A stretch of DNA of 64,000 nt from positions 9,602-73,601 of the forward strand of contig DMMB01000069.1 in assembly GCA_003453215.1 (NCBI GenBank). Reading direction: 5' to 3'. A model generated the notes under the pieces. That model was not told the DNA's origin, did no database searches, and was given only the letters and a program-made list of their open reading frames with translations. This DNA comes from Oscillospiraceae bacterium. GTDB lineage: Bacteria > Bacillota > Clostridia > Oscillospirales > Ruminococcaceae. The translations under genes and the position numbers were made by a program. Below are positions 16,531-25,004 of the stretch, one piece after another. The first letter of the stretch is position 1; each line of letters opens with the position of its first letter.

Positions 16531-17412
16531 TTGTACGAAATCTTTACCGATACCGCTGCCAACCTGGATTGCTCGCTGCTGGAGGAACTGGGAGTTGGCC
16601 TTATCCCGTTTTCCTTTTACTATAATGGCGAGGAACACCGCGTCACCAGCCTGGAACAATTTGATGGGCACGCCTATTATGATATGATCCGGGCCGGAAC
16701 CGAAGTGACGACCTCGCTGGTTGATCCCCAGCGGTACATCGATGGCTTTACGCCTGTGCTGCAGCAGGGCCATGATGTTCTGTTTGTGGGGATGTCCAGC
16801 GGCATCAGCGGCAGCTATGCTTCCGCCGAAGTGGCAGCCGCCACGCTGCGGGAAGAATTTCCGGAGCGAAAAATCCGTCTGGTGGATACCCTTTCCGCTT
16901 CGCTGGCCGAAGGGCTGCAGGTGCTGAAAGCCGTGGAGGGCCGCGCCGAGGGGGTGGACATCGATACAATGGCCGACCGCCTGCTGGAAAGCCGCCACAA
17001 TATGTGCCAGGTCTTTACGGTGGATAACCTGAAATACCTGAAACGGACCGGGCGGATCAGCAACCTGAAAGCGGCTGTTGGTACCGTACTGCAGATCAAG
17101 CCCCTGCTGAAAGGGGACCCGGAGGGGAAAATTGTCTGCTTTGCCCAGGTGCGGGGCCGGAAAAAATCCATCGAAATGATGGCGGAGCAGTACGACCGCT
17201 ATGTGGAAAACGCCGAGTGCGAAACCATCGGCATAGCGCATGGCGACTGCCCGGAGGACGCGGAAGCCTTGATTGCCCTGCTGAACCGCAACCACCCCCC
17301 GAAAAATATCATCAATGCCTGCTATGAACCGATGACGGGTGCCCACGTAGGCCCCGGCGCCCTGGCGCTGTTTTTCTACGGAAAAAAGGAGTTCCGTCCG
17401 GCCACGAAGTGA
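16531..17412 (+). CDS. DegV family fatty-acid-binding protein
   Basis: The 293-residue protein is a DegV-family member; these bind fatty acids and, as FakB subunits, present them to the kinase FakA. Features are FTDTAANLDCSLLEELG at the start, TSLVDPQRYIDGF, the loop GMSSGISGSYASAEVA (about residues 91-106), VDTLSASLAEG, LKYLKRTGRIS and a C-terminal GAHVGPGALALFF. No FakA is nearby. Translation probably starts at TTG 16531, which has AGAAGG upstream; the first residues then align with the family start. Confidence 0.9.
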   Translation: MYEIFTDTAANLDCSLLEELGVGLIPFSFYYNGEEHRVTSLEQFDGHAYYDMIRAGTEVTTSLVDPQRYIDGFTPVLQQGHDVLFVGMSSGISGSYASAEVAAATLREEFPERKIRLVDTLSASLAEGLQVLKAVEGRAEGVDIDTMADRLLESRHNMCQVFTVDNLKYLKRTGRISNLKAAVGTVLQIKPLLKGDPEGKIVCFAQVRGRKKSIEMMAEQYDRYVENAECETIGIAHGDCPEDAEALIALLNRNHPPKNIINACYEPMTGAHVGPGALALFFYGKKEFRPATK

Positions 17413-17442
17413 TTTATTCGAGAATGCAGTCTGTTTATTCTG

Positions 17443-17455
17443 TTATTCCGAATAA
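17443..17455. promoter_or_regulatory. Palindrome upstream of the first FecCD operon
   Basis: TTATTCCGAATAA is a perfect 13-bp palindrome 28 nt before the promoter. It shares TTATTCCG with the inverted repeat at the second FecBCD operon (47350-47373), so it may be a site for the same metal-responsive regulator. Inference. Confidence 0.4.
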
Positions 17456-17482
17456 TTTTTCGCTATAACCGAACAATAATCA

Positions 17483-17511
17483 TTGCCCCCGCAGGTTGTG
17501 GGGGCTATAAT
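17483..17511 (+). promoter_or_regulatory. Promoter of the FecCD/methyltransferase operon with a palindromic spacer
   Basis: TTGCCC, 17-bp spacer, TATAAT. The inverted repeat GCCCCCGCA / TGTGGGGGC (17485-17505) fills the spacer and could be an operator. Confidence 0.6.
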
Positions 17512-17591
17512 TATCTTTACCATTATTCTACACGCAGACAATCGGTAAACTGTGCATTTTTACAACCATACAATAACAGGCGGCGTTTTTT

Positions 17592-18704
17592 ATGATAAAA
17601 TCCACGGCAAAACTGCATACAGATCCAAAGGCCGTGGGGAAACTGCGCCTATGGGCACTGGCAGCCCTGCTGCTGGTTGTTTTTGTGGCATCGTTTTTCC
17701 TGGGACGGTACGGTGTTTCCCTGACGCTGGGGCAATTCCTGGGGCTGATGGCAGAAGGACTGCAGCGGGTGCTGACTTCAATCATCAACGGCGTGGGCAA
17801 ACTTTTCGGGTTTTCCATCGACCGGTTGTTCACCGTCCCGGTGACCTGGCCAGCGGTTATGGAAACCATTGTATTTAATATCCGTATGCCCCGCATTATT
17901 ATGGCCTGCCTGGTGGGCTGCTGCCTGGCTTCCGCCGGCGCGTGCTATCAGGGGGTATTCCAGAACCCGATGGCGGCCCCCGACCTGCTGGGTGCTTCCA
18001 CCGGCGCCTGCTTTGGCGCTGCGCTGGCAATTCTGCATGGGCGTTCTTCCGCTATGATTACGCTGTACGCATTTTCTTTCAGCCTGCTGACGGTGCTGCT
18101 GGTCTTTGTGATAGGCCAACGGGCCCCGGGGCAAAAGACCGTAAACCTGATCCTGGCCGGCATTATGATCAGTTCGCTTTTTTCGGCAGGAACTTCTTAT
18201 ATCAAACTGGTGGCGGACCCCGGCAGCAAACTGCCGGAGATTACCTACTGGCTGATGGGCAGCCTTTCCGGCACCCGCGGCGTTGATATTCGCTTTGCTA
18301 TTTTCCCCATGGCACTGGGACTTATCCCCTTACTGCTTATCCGCTGGCGGCTGAACCTGCTGACACTGGGAGAAGAGGAAGCCCGCGCCCTGGGGATCAA
18401 TACCGCCCTGCTGCGGCTGATTGTAGTGGTATGCGCCACACTGGTGACGGCCGCCTCCGTTTCAGTCAGCGGTCTCATTGGCTGGGTGGGGCTGGTCATT
18501 CCCCATCTATGCCGTCGATATATCGGCAACGATTACCGCAAGCTGCTGCCGGCTTCGATGCTGTTTGGAGCGACATTTTTGCTGTTGGTGGATAACATCA
18601 GCCGGAACCTGCTGGCGGTGGAAATCCCCATCGGTATTTTGACTGCCTTTATTGGTGCACCGTTCTTTATTTACCTGATGCACCAGAAGGGAGGCCATGT
18701 ATGA
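17592..18704 (+). CDS. FecCD-type ABC transporter permease
   Basis: The 370-residue permease has about ten membrane helices and the marks of the FecCD/BtuC family: RMPRIIMACLVGCCLASAGA, YQGVFQNPMAAPDLLGASTGA, LNLLTLGEEEARALGI and GLIGWVGLVIPHLCRRY. It would form the channel for uptake of an iron complex, heme or corrinoid. A region of about 45 residues between helices 1 and 2 (LQRVLTSIINGVGKLFGFSI area) is longer than usual. It is the first gene of an operon with an ATPase (4-nt overlap), a methyltransferase and a binding protein. Confidence 0.92.
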   Translation: MIKSTAKLHTDPKAVGKLRLWALAALLLVVFVASFFLGRYGVSLTLGQFLGLMAEGLQRVLTSIINGVGKLFGFSIDRLFTVPVTWPAVMETIVFNIRMPRIIMACLVGCCLASAGACYQGVFQNPMAAPDLLGASTGACFGAALAILHGRSSAMITLYAFSFSLLTVLLVFVIGQRAPGQKTVNLILAGIMISSLFSAGTSYIKLVADPGSKLPEITYWLMGSLSGTRGVDIRFAIFPMALGLIPLLLIRWRLNLLTLGEEEARALGINTALLRLIVVVCATLVTAASVSVSGLIGWVGLVIPHLCRRYIGNDYRKLLPASMLFGATFLLLVDNISRNLLAVEIPIGILTAFIGAPFFIYLMHQKGGHV

Positions 18705-19483
18705 ATCCTTCCATTCAGGCCGAGGAAGTACGCTTTTCCTACGGCAAAAACGAAGTGCTGCGCGGGGTGAACTTTGCTGCGCAAAGAGGACAACTCATCG
18801 CGGTGCTGGGCCCCAACGGTGCCGGAAAAAGCACCCTGTTTCGCTGCCTGCTGGGTCTTTACCACAATTACCATGGCTCCATAAAAATAGACGGCCGGGA
18901 AGTAAAGAGCCTGCAGCCGCGGGAAATCGCGGCCAAGGTGGCCTATATTCCGCAGACACAGACACCAACCTTTCACTATACGGTACTGGAGATGGTGCTG
19001 ATGGGCACCACCCACCGGGTACGTGGGCTGCAAAGCCCCGGCGAAAAGGAAGAAGCCATTGCGCGGGAAGCGCTGGCCCAGGTGGGCATAGCGGATATGG
19101 AACAGCGCAGTTTTGGACAGCTTTCCGGCGGCGAGCAGCAGCTGGTGCTGATAGCCCGGGCGCTGGCCCAGCAAACCGAGCTGCTGATTATGGATGAACC
19201 AACCAGCAGCCTGGACTATGGCAATCAGCTGCGAGTGATGCAGCGGGTAAAGGAACTGGCGCAGCAGGGTTATACCATTCTGCTTTCCAGCCACAACCCC
19301 CAGCAGGACTTGCTGTTTGCCGATCGCATTCTAGCCCTGCACGATGGCGTTATCTGCGCTGACGGCGCACCGAGAACGGTGGTTACACCGGAGCTGCTGG
19401 ACAAGCTGTATCACATCAAAACACGGCTGGCAGAAGCCGAAGAAGGACGCTTGATTGTGCCGCTGCTAAAGGGGGACAGCTGA
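18701..19483 (+). CDS. FecE/BtuD-type ABC transporter ATP-binding protein
   Basis: The 260-residue ATPase has Walker A GPNGAGKST (about residues 37-45), a Q-loop at AYIPQTQ, signature LSGGEQQ and Walker B ELLIMDEP, then the switch His in LLSSHNP. It energises the adjacent FecCD permease. The start ATG overlaps the permease stop (ATGA). Confidence 0.93.
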   Translation: MNPSIQAEEVRFSYGKNEVLRGVNFAAQRGQLIAVLGPNGAGKSTLFRCLLGLYHNYHGSIKIDGREVKSLQPREIAAKVAYIPQTQTPTFHYTVLEMVLMGTTHRVRGLQSPGEKEEAIAREALAQVGIADMEQRSFGQLSGGEQQLVLIARALAQQTELLIMDEPTSSLDYGNQLRVMQRVKELAQQGYTILLSSHNPQQDLLFADRILALHDGVICADGAPRTVVTPELLDKLYHIKTRLAEAEEGRLIVPLLKGDS

Positions 19484-20199
19484 TGTTTACCTGGAATGAA
19501 GATATGATCCGCTTTTTGCAGGATGCCAGCGAGCAAAGCGACTACCACCGCCTGCTGGCCAAGTACCTGGCCGAGCGGCTGCCCCAAAACGCCCATGTGT
19601 GTGACGCGGGCTGCGGACTGGGTTACCTCAGTCTGCGGCTGGCCCCCTATTGCCGCCAGGTCACAGCGGCGGATATTAGCCCGGAGGCCCTGGCAGTGCT
19701 GCACGAAAACTGCATAAAAGAGGGCATCACCAATATAGAGACCCGCTGCGGCGCCATCGACGCCATGGCGCCCGATCCTCCCTACGATGCGATGATTTTC
19801 TGCTTTTTCGGCACCGGAGACGAAGCGCTGCGCATTGCCAAAAAACAATGCTGCGGCCCCGTTATCATCATAAAAAAAGCATGGAGCGAACATCGTTTTT
19901 CCATTGGAAAGCAAAAGCTGAGCCACGAAGGCTACGAAGACACGATGGCGCTGCTGGAAAACCTGCATATTCCCCACCGGGGTGAAACCCTGGAAATGGA
20001 GATGGGGCAGCCTTTCCGCAGTGTGGCGGATGCCTGCCGTTTCTTTGAAATTTACGATAAAAGCGGCGCTGCTGTCACCGAAGAGGCTGTAAAAGTGCGG
20101 CTGACCTCCACCGGGAACGAAACATTCCCCTGGTACCTGCCGCAGCCCAAAATCATGGGCATTATTACGTTGGATAGCAGTGACATCTCTGAGTTATAA
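19483..20199 (+). CDS. Class I SAM-dependent methyltransferase embedded in the uptake operon
   Basis: The 238-residue protein has the class I methyltransferase fold: the SAM loop VCDAGCGLGYLSL (about residues 39-51), the acidic strand end VTAADISPEAL (about 60-70) and a strand-4 region DAMIFCFFG. Its ATG overlaps the stop of the ATPase gene, so it is translated with the transporter. The substrate is unknown. Given the context it may modify an imported metal complex, corrinoid or tetrapyrrole, or a chelator, but nothing in the sequence proves this. The C-terminal 100 residues (IPHRGETLEMEMGQPF onward) show no motif I know. Confidence 0.82.
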   Translation: MFTWNEDMIRFLQDASEQSDYHRLLAKYLAERLPQNAHVCDAGCGLGYLSLRLAPYCRQVTAADISPEALAVLHENCIKEGITNIETRCGAIDAMAPDPPYDAMIFCFFGTGDEALRIAKKQCCGPVIIIKKAWSEHRFSIGKQKLSHEGYEDTMALLENLHIPHRGETLEMEMGQPFRSVADACRFFEIYDKSGAAVTEEAVKVRLTSTGNETFPWYLPQPKIMGIITLDSSDISEL

Positions 20200-20237
20200 A
20201 AAATCCAAAGCCACAAAAAAGAAGGAGAAAAAAGAAC

Positions 20238-21329
20238 ATGAAAAAGATGCTAAGCATTCTGCTGGCCGTCATGATGATCGCCACCTTGGCGCTGACCGGC
20301 TGCGGACAGAACAATGATCCTCCCCTGGATCCCGATCCCACCACCCGTACTTTTACCGACTCCCTGGGCCGTGAAGTAACCCTGCCTACAAACCTTTCCA
20401 AGATCGCCATTTCCGGCCCTCTGGCACAGATTGTCGTATTTGCCATTGCGCCTGAAATGATGGTTGGTACGGTCAATGGCTGGTCGGATGCCGCCAAGGA
20501 TCTGATTCCCGAAGAATACTACAACCTGCCCCAGCTGGGCCAGCTGTATGGTGGCAAGGGCGAACTGAATCTGGAAACCCTGCTGCAGTCCGGCGCTGAG
20601 ATTGTTATCGACGTGGGCGAACAGAAGGACGGCATGGCCGATGACCTGAATGCTCTGCAGGAGCAGACTGGGATTCCTTTTGTACACATTGACTGCTACA
20701 CCGGCAGCATGGGCGATACTTACCGCACCCTGGGTGCCCTGCTTGGTAAAGAGACCGAGGGCAACGCTCTGGGCGAGTATTGCGATAAGGTTTATACCCG
20801 CACCCAGGACATTGCCAACAGCGTAGAGAAGGTAAACCTGCTGTACTGCCTGGGCGATAAGGGCGAGAACGTCATTGCACAGGGCAGCTACCATGCGGAG
20901 GTCATTGACCTGCTTTCCAACAACCTGGCTGTTGTGGATTCTCCCTCTTCCAAGGGCAGCGGCAACGAAGTGGATATGGAACAGATCCTGAAGTGGAACC
21001 CGGATGTTATCCTCTTTGCCCCCGGCAGCGTATATGCTACGGTTGGTGGGGATTCTGCTTGGCAGGGCGTTAATGCCATCAAGAATGGCACCTACTATGA
21101 GGTACCGAATGGTCCTTACAACTGGATGGGCTTCCCTCCCTCCGTTCAGCGTATGCTGGGTATGATGTGGATGGCAAAACTGCTGTACCCCGAAGCGGCC
21201 GATTATGACCTGTACACCGAGGTAAATGAGTACTTCCAGCTGTTCTACCACACCAACCTGAGCGAGGATGCCTACAATGCTCTGGTTGCCAATTCCATCG
21301 GCACCGTAGAAGTAAAGGCTGCCGCCTGA
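20238..21329 (+). CDS. FecB/BtuF-like substrate-binding lipoprotein of the uptake operon
   Basis: The 363-residue lipoprotein has a lipobox LALTGC (about residues 16-21), an Asp/Pro linker, then TFTDSLGREVTLPTNLSKIAI, the usual first block of periplasmic-binding fold III. Later come GELNLETLLQSGAEIVIDVG, QILKWNPDVILFAPG and NGTYYEVPNGPYNW. It is the extracellular receptor for the FecCD/ATPase pair encoded just upstream. ATG 20238 follows GAAGGAG. The gap of 38 nt to the methyltransferase gene has no terminator, so all four genes are probably one transcript. Confidence 0.9.
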   Translation: MKKMLSILLAVMMIATLALTGCGQNNDPPLDPDPTTRTFTDSLGREVTLPTNLSKIAISGPLAQIVVFAIAPEMMVGTVNGWSDAAKDLIPEEYYNLPQLGQLYGGKGELNLETLLQSGAEIVIDVGEQKDGMADDLNALQEQTGIPFVHIDCYTGSMGDTYRTLGALLGKETEGNALGEYCDKVYTRTQDIANSVEKVNLLYCLGDKGENVIAQGSYHAEVIDLLSNNLAVVDSPSSKGSGNEVDMEQILKWNPDVILFAPGSVYATVGGDSAWQGVNAIKNGTYYEVPNGPYNWMGFPPSVQRMLGMMWMAKLLYPEAADYDLYTEVNEYFQLFYHTNLSEDAYNALVANSIGTVEVKAAA

Positions 21330-21345
21330 TCTTTTCTGTACAAAC

Positions 21346-21380
21346 TGTCCGGCCATTTTGCGATGGCCGGACATCTTTTT
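21346..21380 (+). terminator. Terminator of the FecCD/methyltransferase operon
   Basis: Perfect 11-bp stem TGTCCGGCCAT / ATGGCCGGACA with a 6-nt loop, then TCTTTTT. Confidence 0.92.
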
Positions 21381-21432
21381 GCACGCGGATGGTATTGCCG
21401 AATGTTTTTTCACCTTTTACGGTAGAATGGAC

Positions 21433-21461
21433 TTGTAAGCAGGCACAAAAAGCGGTATAAT
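21433..21461 (+). promoter_or_regulatory. Sigma-A-type promoter of the iclR-type gene
   Basis: TTGTAA, 17-bp spacer, TATAAT. Confidence 0.75.
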
Positions 21462-21514
21462 AGCATTAATATCATTATTCTTTAAAAAGGCAAGCGGGAA
21501 GGACGAGGAACAGC

Positions 21515-22279
21515 ATGGTAGAGGCCGGCGGGCGAGTACAATCCATCGAAAAAGCGGTAAGAATCCTGGAGATTTTGGCAGAGGCCGGCGGTCCCATGCC
21601 GCTGCGGGAAATTGCCCGCCGTACAGCGCTGCCCAAAAGCACCCTGCATGGCATTATTTCTACTCTGCGGGAAACCGGCCTGGTAGAGCAATCGGCAGAA
21701 GACGGCTGCTATGGGCTGGGTCTGCACCTGTTTGAACTGGGGTGTGCTGCCAGCGACAGCCGGGATATTACCGCCATTAGCCGGCCCTTTTTACAGGAGT
21801 TGGCCAATCGCGCCGGAGAAACCGCCTTCTTGGCAGCTCTGGATGGCACCGATACCCTGTTGCTGGAGGTCATGGAAGCTCCTAACCCACTGCGGGTAGC
21901 GCTGGCTCCCGGCACCCGTTTTCCACTGTATTGTACTGCACAGGGAAAGGTTTTTCTGGCGTGGAACGAAAATATTCTGCGGCAAATCTGCCGCAGCGAA
22001 CCGGTTGCCTATACCCCCCACACCCATATTTCCCCGGAACAAATCCAGGCCGACGCCGCTGCCACACGGGAACGCGGCTATGCGATTGAAGACGGCGAAC
22101 ACCGGATTGGCCTGAGGGCCCTGGCAGCCCCCATTGCCGATATCGATGGAAAGGTGCGATATGCTATCGGCGTTGTTGGTATGTTCCGTCTGGTGCAATC
22201 GGAGGAGTTCGCTACCGCCGCTCATCTGGCAGTAGAGGCAGCCCGCGCCATTGCCGCCTCCCTGCAGCGTAGACCGTAG
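21515..22279 (+). CDS. IclR-family transcriptional regulator
   Basis: The 254-residue protein has a winged helix-turn-helix at about residues 8-60 (SIEKAVRILEILAEAGGPMP, LREIARRTALPKSTLHGIIS) and an IclR effector domain (HLFELG, LALDGTDTLLLEV, FPLYCTAQGKVFLAW, GYAIEDGEHRIGLRALAAPI). IclR proteins control catabolic genes in response to small organic acids. It is transcribed alone from its own promoter and no obvious target gene is beside it. Confidence 0.92.
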   Translation: MVEAGGRVQSIEKAVRILEILAEAGGPMPLREIARRTALPKSTLHGIISTLRETGLVEQSAEDGCYGLGLHLFELGCAASDSRDITAISRPFLQELANRAGETAFLAALDGTDTLLLEVMEAPNPLRVALAPGTRFPLYCTAQGKVFLAWNENILRQICRSEPVAYTPHTHISPEQIQADAAATRERGYAIEDGEHRIGLRALAAPIADIDGKVRYAIGVVGMFRLVQSEEFATAAHLAVEAARAIAASLQRRP

Positions 22280-22301
22280 AAAAACAGAAAAGGATCAACG
22301 G

Positions 22302-22329
22302 AGCCGCCCCCGAAGGGACGGCTTTTTAT
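22302..22329 (+). terminator. Terminator of the iclR-type gene
   Basis: AGCCG-C-CCC and GGG-A-CGGCT form a stem with one mismatch and a CGAA loop, followed by TTTTTATT. Confidence 0.8.
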
Positions 22330-22335
22330 TCTATT

Positions 22336-22373
22336 AAAAAGCCGCGCATCCTGCCTGGTGGAAGAATGCGCGG
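22336..22373 (-). terminator. Terminator of the hydrogenase/Rex operon
   Basis: On the minus strand GCCGCGCAT and ATGCGCGGC form a 9-bp stem followed by five T's, 10 nt past the hydrogenase stop. Confidence 0.85.
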
Positions 22374-22382
22374 CTATTTCGA

Positions 22383-23813
22383 TTATGATTTTTGGGCCAA
22401 GGCCGATAGTGCTTCGGCAATGGTTTTTTCATTGGCTTCCATGCCGTATTTATCTACTTCGGCGCGGCTGCGGGGGCCATGCGTCAGGCACCCTGCCCCG
22501 CCAATGCAGCCTCCGGTGCAGGCCATTCCCTCGATGAAGTTGGCATCCAAAAGATTTTTGCTCTTTTTGAACAGCGCAATGCGGCACTGCTCGATGCCAT
22601 CGCAGGAGGCTGCTTTCAGCGCAAAATCGGTATGACCATGTTCTTTTATCCCCTGTGCCACCGCTTCCGCCAATCCGCCGCAGCGGGCAAAGATGCGGCC
22701 GAAGTAGGAAGCTTCATCCAATACGCCTTCTTCCAGCGTGGTAATATCGATCTCACGGCTATCGAACAGGGCCTGCAGCTCCTCAAAAGTCATTGCCGCA
22801 TCCACATAGGGGCGTACCGCCGGTTTGGCCGCTTCCCCTTTTTTGGCCGTACAGGGGCCAATAAAGACGACCTTTGCGGTTTCATCCTGCTCTTTCAGAT
22901 ATTTGGCGATGGTTGCCATGGGGGAAAGATTGTGCGAAATGTAGGGCTTCATTTCCGGGAAGGCCTTTTCGATATAGCTGACAAAGCCGGGGCAGCAGGA
23001 GCTGGTGAGAAAGCCTTTTTCCACCAGTTCGCGGCTTTCGGCATCGGCCACCATATCGGCGCCCAGGGCGGCTTCCACCACCGAATAGAACCCCAACTGA
23101 TGCAGCCCGGTAACAACCTGCCCCAGCTTGGCATAGGTAAACTGGCTGGAGATGGAGGGGGCTACAACGGCATAGACATGGTACTTCTCGTTCCCCTCGC
23201 TCTTTTTTATCATATCGATGACATTGAGGATATAAGATTTATCGGTAATGGCGCCAAAGGGGCACTGATACACACAGGCCCCGCAGGAAATGCAGGTATT
23301 ATTATCGATCGCGGCGGCCTTGTTCTCATTCATGGTGATGGCCTTGATTTTGCAGGCGTTTTCGCAGGGGCGCTTGCGATCCACAATCGCGGAATAAGGA
23401 CAGACCCGGGCGCAGGCGCCGCAGTCCACACACTTGGACTTATCGATATGGGCCACATGATTGTGGAAGCTGATGGCGCCCTTGGGGCAGACATCCTCAC
23501 AGCGGCGGGCCAGACAGCCGCGGCAGGAATTCGTAACTTCGTAGCCGCCCATGGGGCATTCATCGCAGGCGATATCGATGACTTCGATGACATTGGGATT
23601 CTGCCGATTGCCGCCCATGGCCATGCGCACCCGCTCGCTGAGAATGGCGCGTTCTTTGTACACACAGCAATAGATGGTTTCGGCATTGCGGGGCGCCAAT
23701 TCCCGCGGAATGGACATCACATTATCCAACAGGGTATCATTCCAGGCCTGGCGCGCTACTTCCCGCAGCACTTTATATTTGATGTACTGTACCTTGGTAT
23801 CAAACTTTCTCAT
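22383..23813 (-). CDS. [FeFe]-hydrogenase, group-B-like, with N-terminal iron-sulfur domains
   Basis: The 476-residue protein carries several 4Fe-4S binding sets in its first 190 residues (CDECPMGG region, CRGCLARRCEDVCP, CVDCGACARVCP, CISCGACVYQCP) and an H-cluster domain with the three Cys motifs: SSCCPGF (about 271-277), GPCTAKKGE (about 319-327) and EGMACTGGCIGGAG (about 428-441). The first motif has Phe where classic enzymes have Trp, and the second lacks the Met of MPCxxK, which fits group-B rather than group-A enzymes. It should make or oxidise H2 with a low-potential electron carrier, but could also be regulatory. It is the last gene of the operon, 15 nt after the phosphatase. Confidence 0.88.
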   Translation of the reverse strand: MRKFDTKVQYIKYKVLREVARQAWNDTLLDNVMSIPRELAPRNAETIYCCVYKERAILSERVRMAMGGNRQNPNVIEVIDIACDECPMGGYEVTNSCRGCLARRCEDVCPKGAISFHNHVAHIDKSKCVDCGACARVCPYSAIVDRKRPCENACKIKAITMNENKAAAIDNNTCISCGACVYQCPFGAITDKSYILNVIDMIKKSEGNEKYHVYAVVAPSISSQFTYAKLGQVVTGLHQLGFYSVVEAALGADMVADAESRELVEKGFLTSSCCPGFVSYIEKAFPEMKPYISHNLSPMATIAKYLKEQDETAKVVFIGPCTAKKGEAAKPAVRPYVDAAMTFEELQALFDSREIDITTLEEGVLDEASYFGRIFARCGGLAEAVAQGIKEHGHTDFALKAASCDGIEQCRIALFKKSKNLLDANFIEGMACTGGCIGGAGCLTHGPRSRAEVDKYGMEANEKTIAEALSALAQKS

Positions 23814-23828
23814 GGGTTCCCCCTTCTT

Positions 23829-25004
23829 TTAGAAATACATTACCTTAACCCGCTTACCCATTTTGCGCAGCAGCTCCGAGAGTTCTTCTACCAGTTTCAT
23901 CTTGATATTGAAACTGATGGGTAAGTTGGGATCCTGGTGGGCGGGATTGACGGCGCGGCCGACAAAAAAGCTGACATCAGTTGCCTCCTCAAACAGCATC
24001 CGGCTGATCAGGCAGGCCCCATCATGGCCGTAGCCCCATTCTTCGTGCCGTTCGTTCTGATCCAGCACATCCTTTGCGTACTCAATGACCCGGCTAATGG
24101 TAATGATCCCCTCTGTCACCAGATCTACCCCCTCCATGTGGGCAACGGGCGGCAGATCGGAAGCCTGGTACTGCAATTCGGTGGTAATGGGTGCCCCAAG
24201 ATATTGGGAGGCAATGGAGGCAGTCGTACCGCCGCAGATAATCCGCTTCCCCTCTTTGGAGAAAAACAACGTCATCATGCGGGTATCATCATCGCGGTTA
24301 CGGGGCGGGCCAAACAGAATATTGACCGGTTCCCTCCGGCGCACCCGCACCACGCAGGCGGTGGCATCATCGCCCGGCTTGCCGCCATACAGGCGGTTGC
24401 ATTCTTCCACCAGCATGGTAGAAAGCGTTTTGGCATTGTAACCGGCCACCGAAGCCGTTGCCACAAAATCGGCAATATCCTTTAACTGCCACCCAAAATT
24501 ATACGCTACGCCAATGCCGGCATGGGGGCAGCCATCGCTGACCGCCACCAAAATATCTCCTTCCTGCAGACGCAGATCGGATTTATGTACCTTTTTGTCC
24601 CCCCCCACAATCATATCCCGGCCGGGCAGATCGGTGGGCACACCATCGCGGATTAAAATAACCGGCGGATTATCATAACAGATAATCTCCGCCATTTCGT
24701 TATTGATCAGACGGATGATGGTAAAGGTGGAATAGGCCACCTTACGGACGGAGCAAATGGGAAGCGTGGCCGCAATGGCTTTGACACATTCTTCCAGCGG
24801 CAGTCCCTCGGCAATCATGGTGGAAATGATGCGGGAAGTAAGGATCGAAAGAATATTGGCTTTTACCCCGCTGCCCAGGCCATCGGCCAGCACCACTACA
24901 GAGGACTCTTCCCCCTGCCCTGCTGCCTCCACATGATCGCCGCACAGCTCTTCCCCTTCATGATTGATGCTATTGTAACCGATTTCTACGCACAGATCAT
25001 TCAT
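23829..25004 (-). CDS. SpoIIE/PP2C-type serine phosphatase of the sensory hydrogenase operon
   Basis: The 391-residue protein has a PP2C-type phosphatase core in its first about 230 residues: VLADGLGSGVKAN (metal-binding Asp, about residues 39-51), a middle strand region YDNPPVILIRDG, LVAVSDGCPHAGIG and GDDATACVVRVRR. The last about 150 residues (ILFGPPRNRDDDTRMMTLFF onward) form a separate domain I do not recognise. There is no membrane domain, unlike SpoIIE itself. It overlaps the HydS-like gene by 8 nt; phosphatases of this kind are known partners of group-C sensory hydrogenases. It probably reverses a Ser/Thr phosphorylation in response to redox or H2 state (inference). Confidence 0.85.
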   Translation of the reverse strand: MNDLCVEIGYNSINHEGEELCGDHVEAAGQGEESSVVVLADGLGSGVKANILSILTSRIISTMIAEGLPLEECVKAIAATLPICSVRKVAYSTFTIIRLINNEMAEIICYDNPPVILIRDGVPTDLPGRDMIVGGDKKVHKSDLRLQEGDILVAVSDGCPHAGIGVAYNFGWQLKDIADFVATASVAGYNAKTLSTMLVEECNRLYGGKPGDDATACVVRVRRREPVNILFGPPRNRDDDTRMMTLFFSKEGKRIICGGTTASIASQYLGAPITTELQYQASDLPPVAHMEGVDLVTEGIITISRVIEYAKDVLDQNERHEEWGYGHDGACLISRMLFEEATDVSFFVGRAVNPAHQDPNLPISFNIKMKLVEELSELLRKMGKRVKVMYF

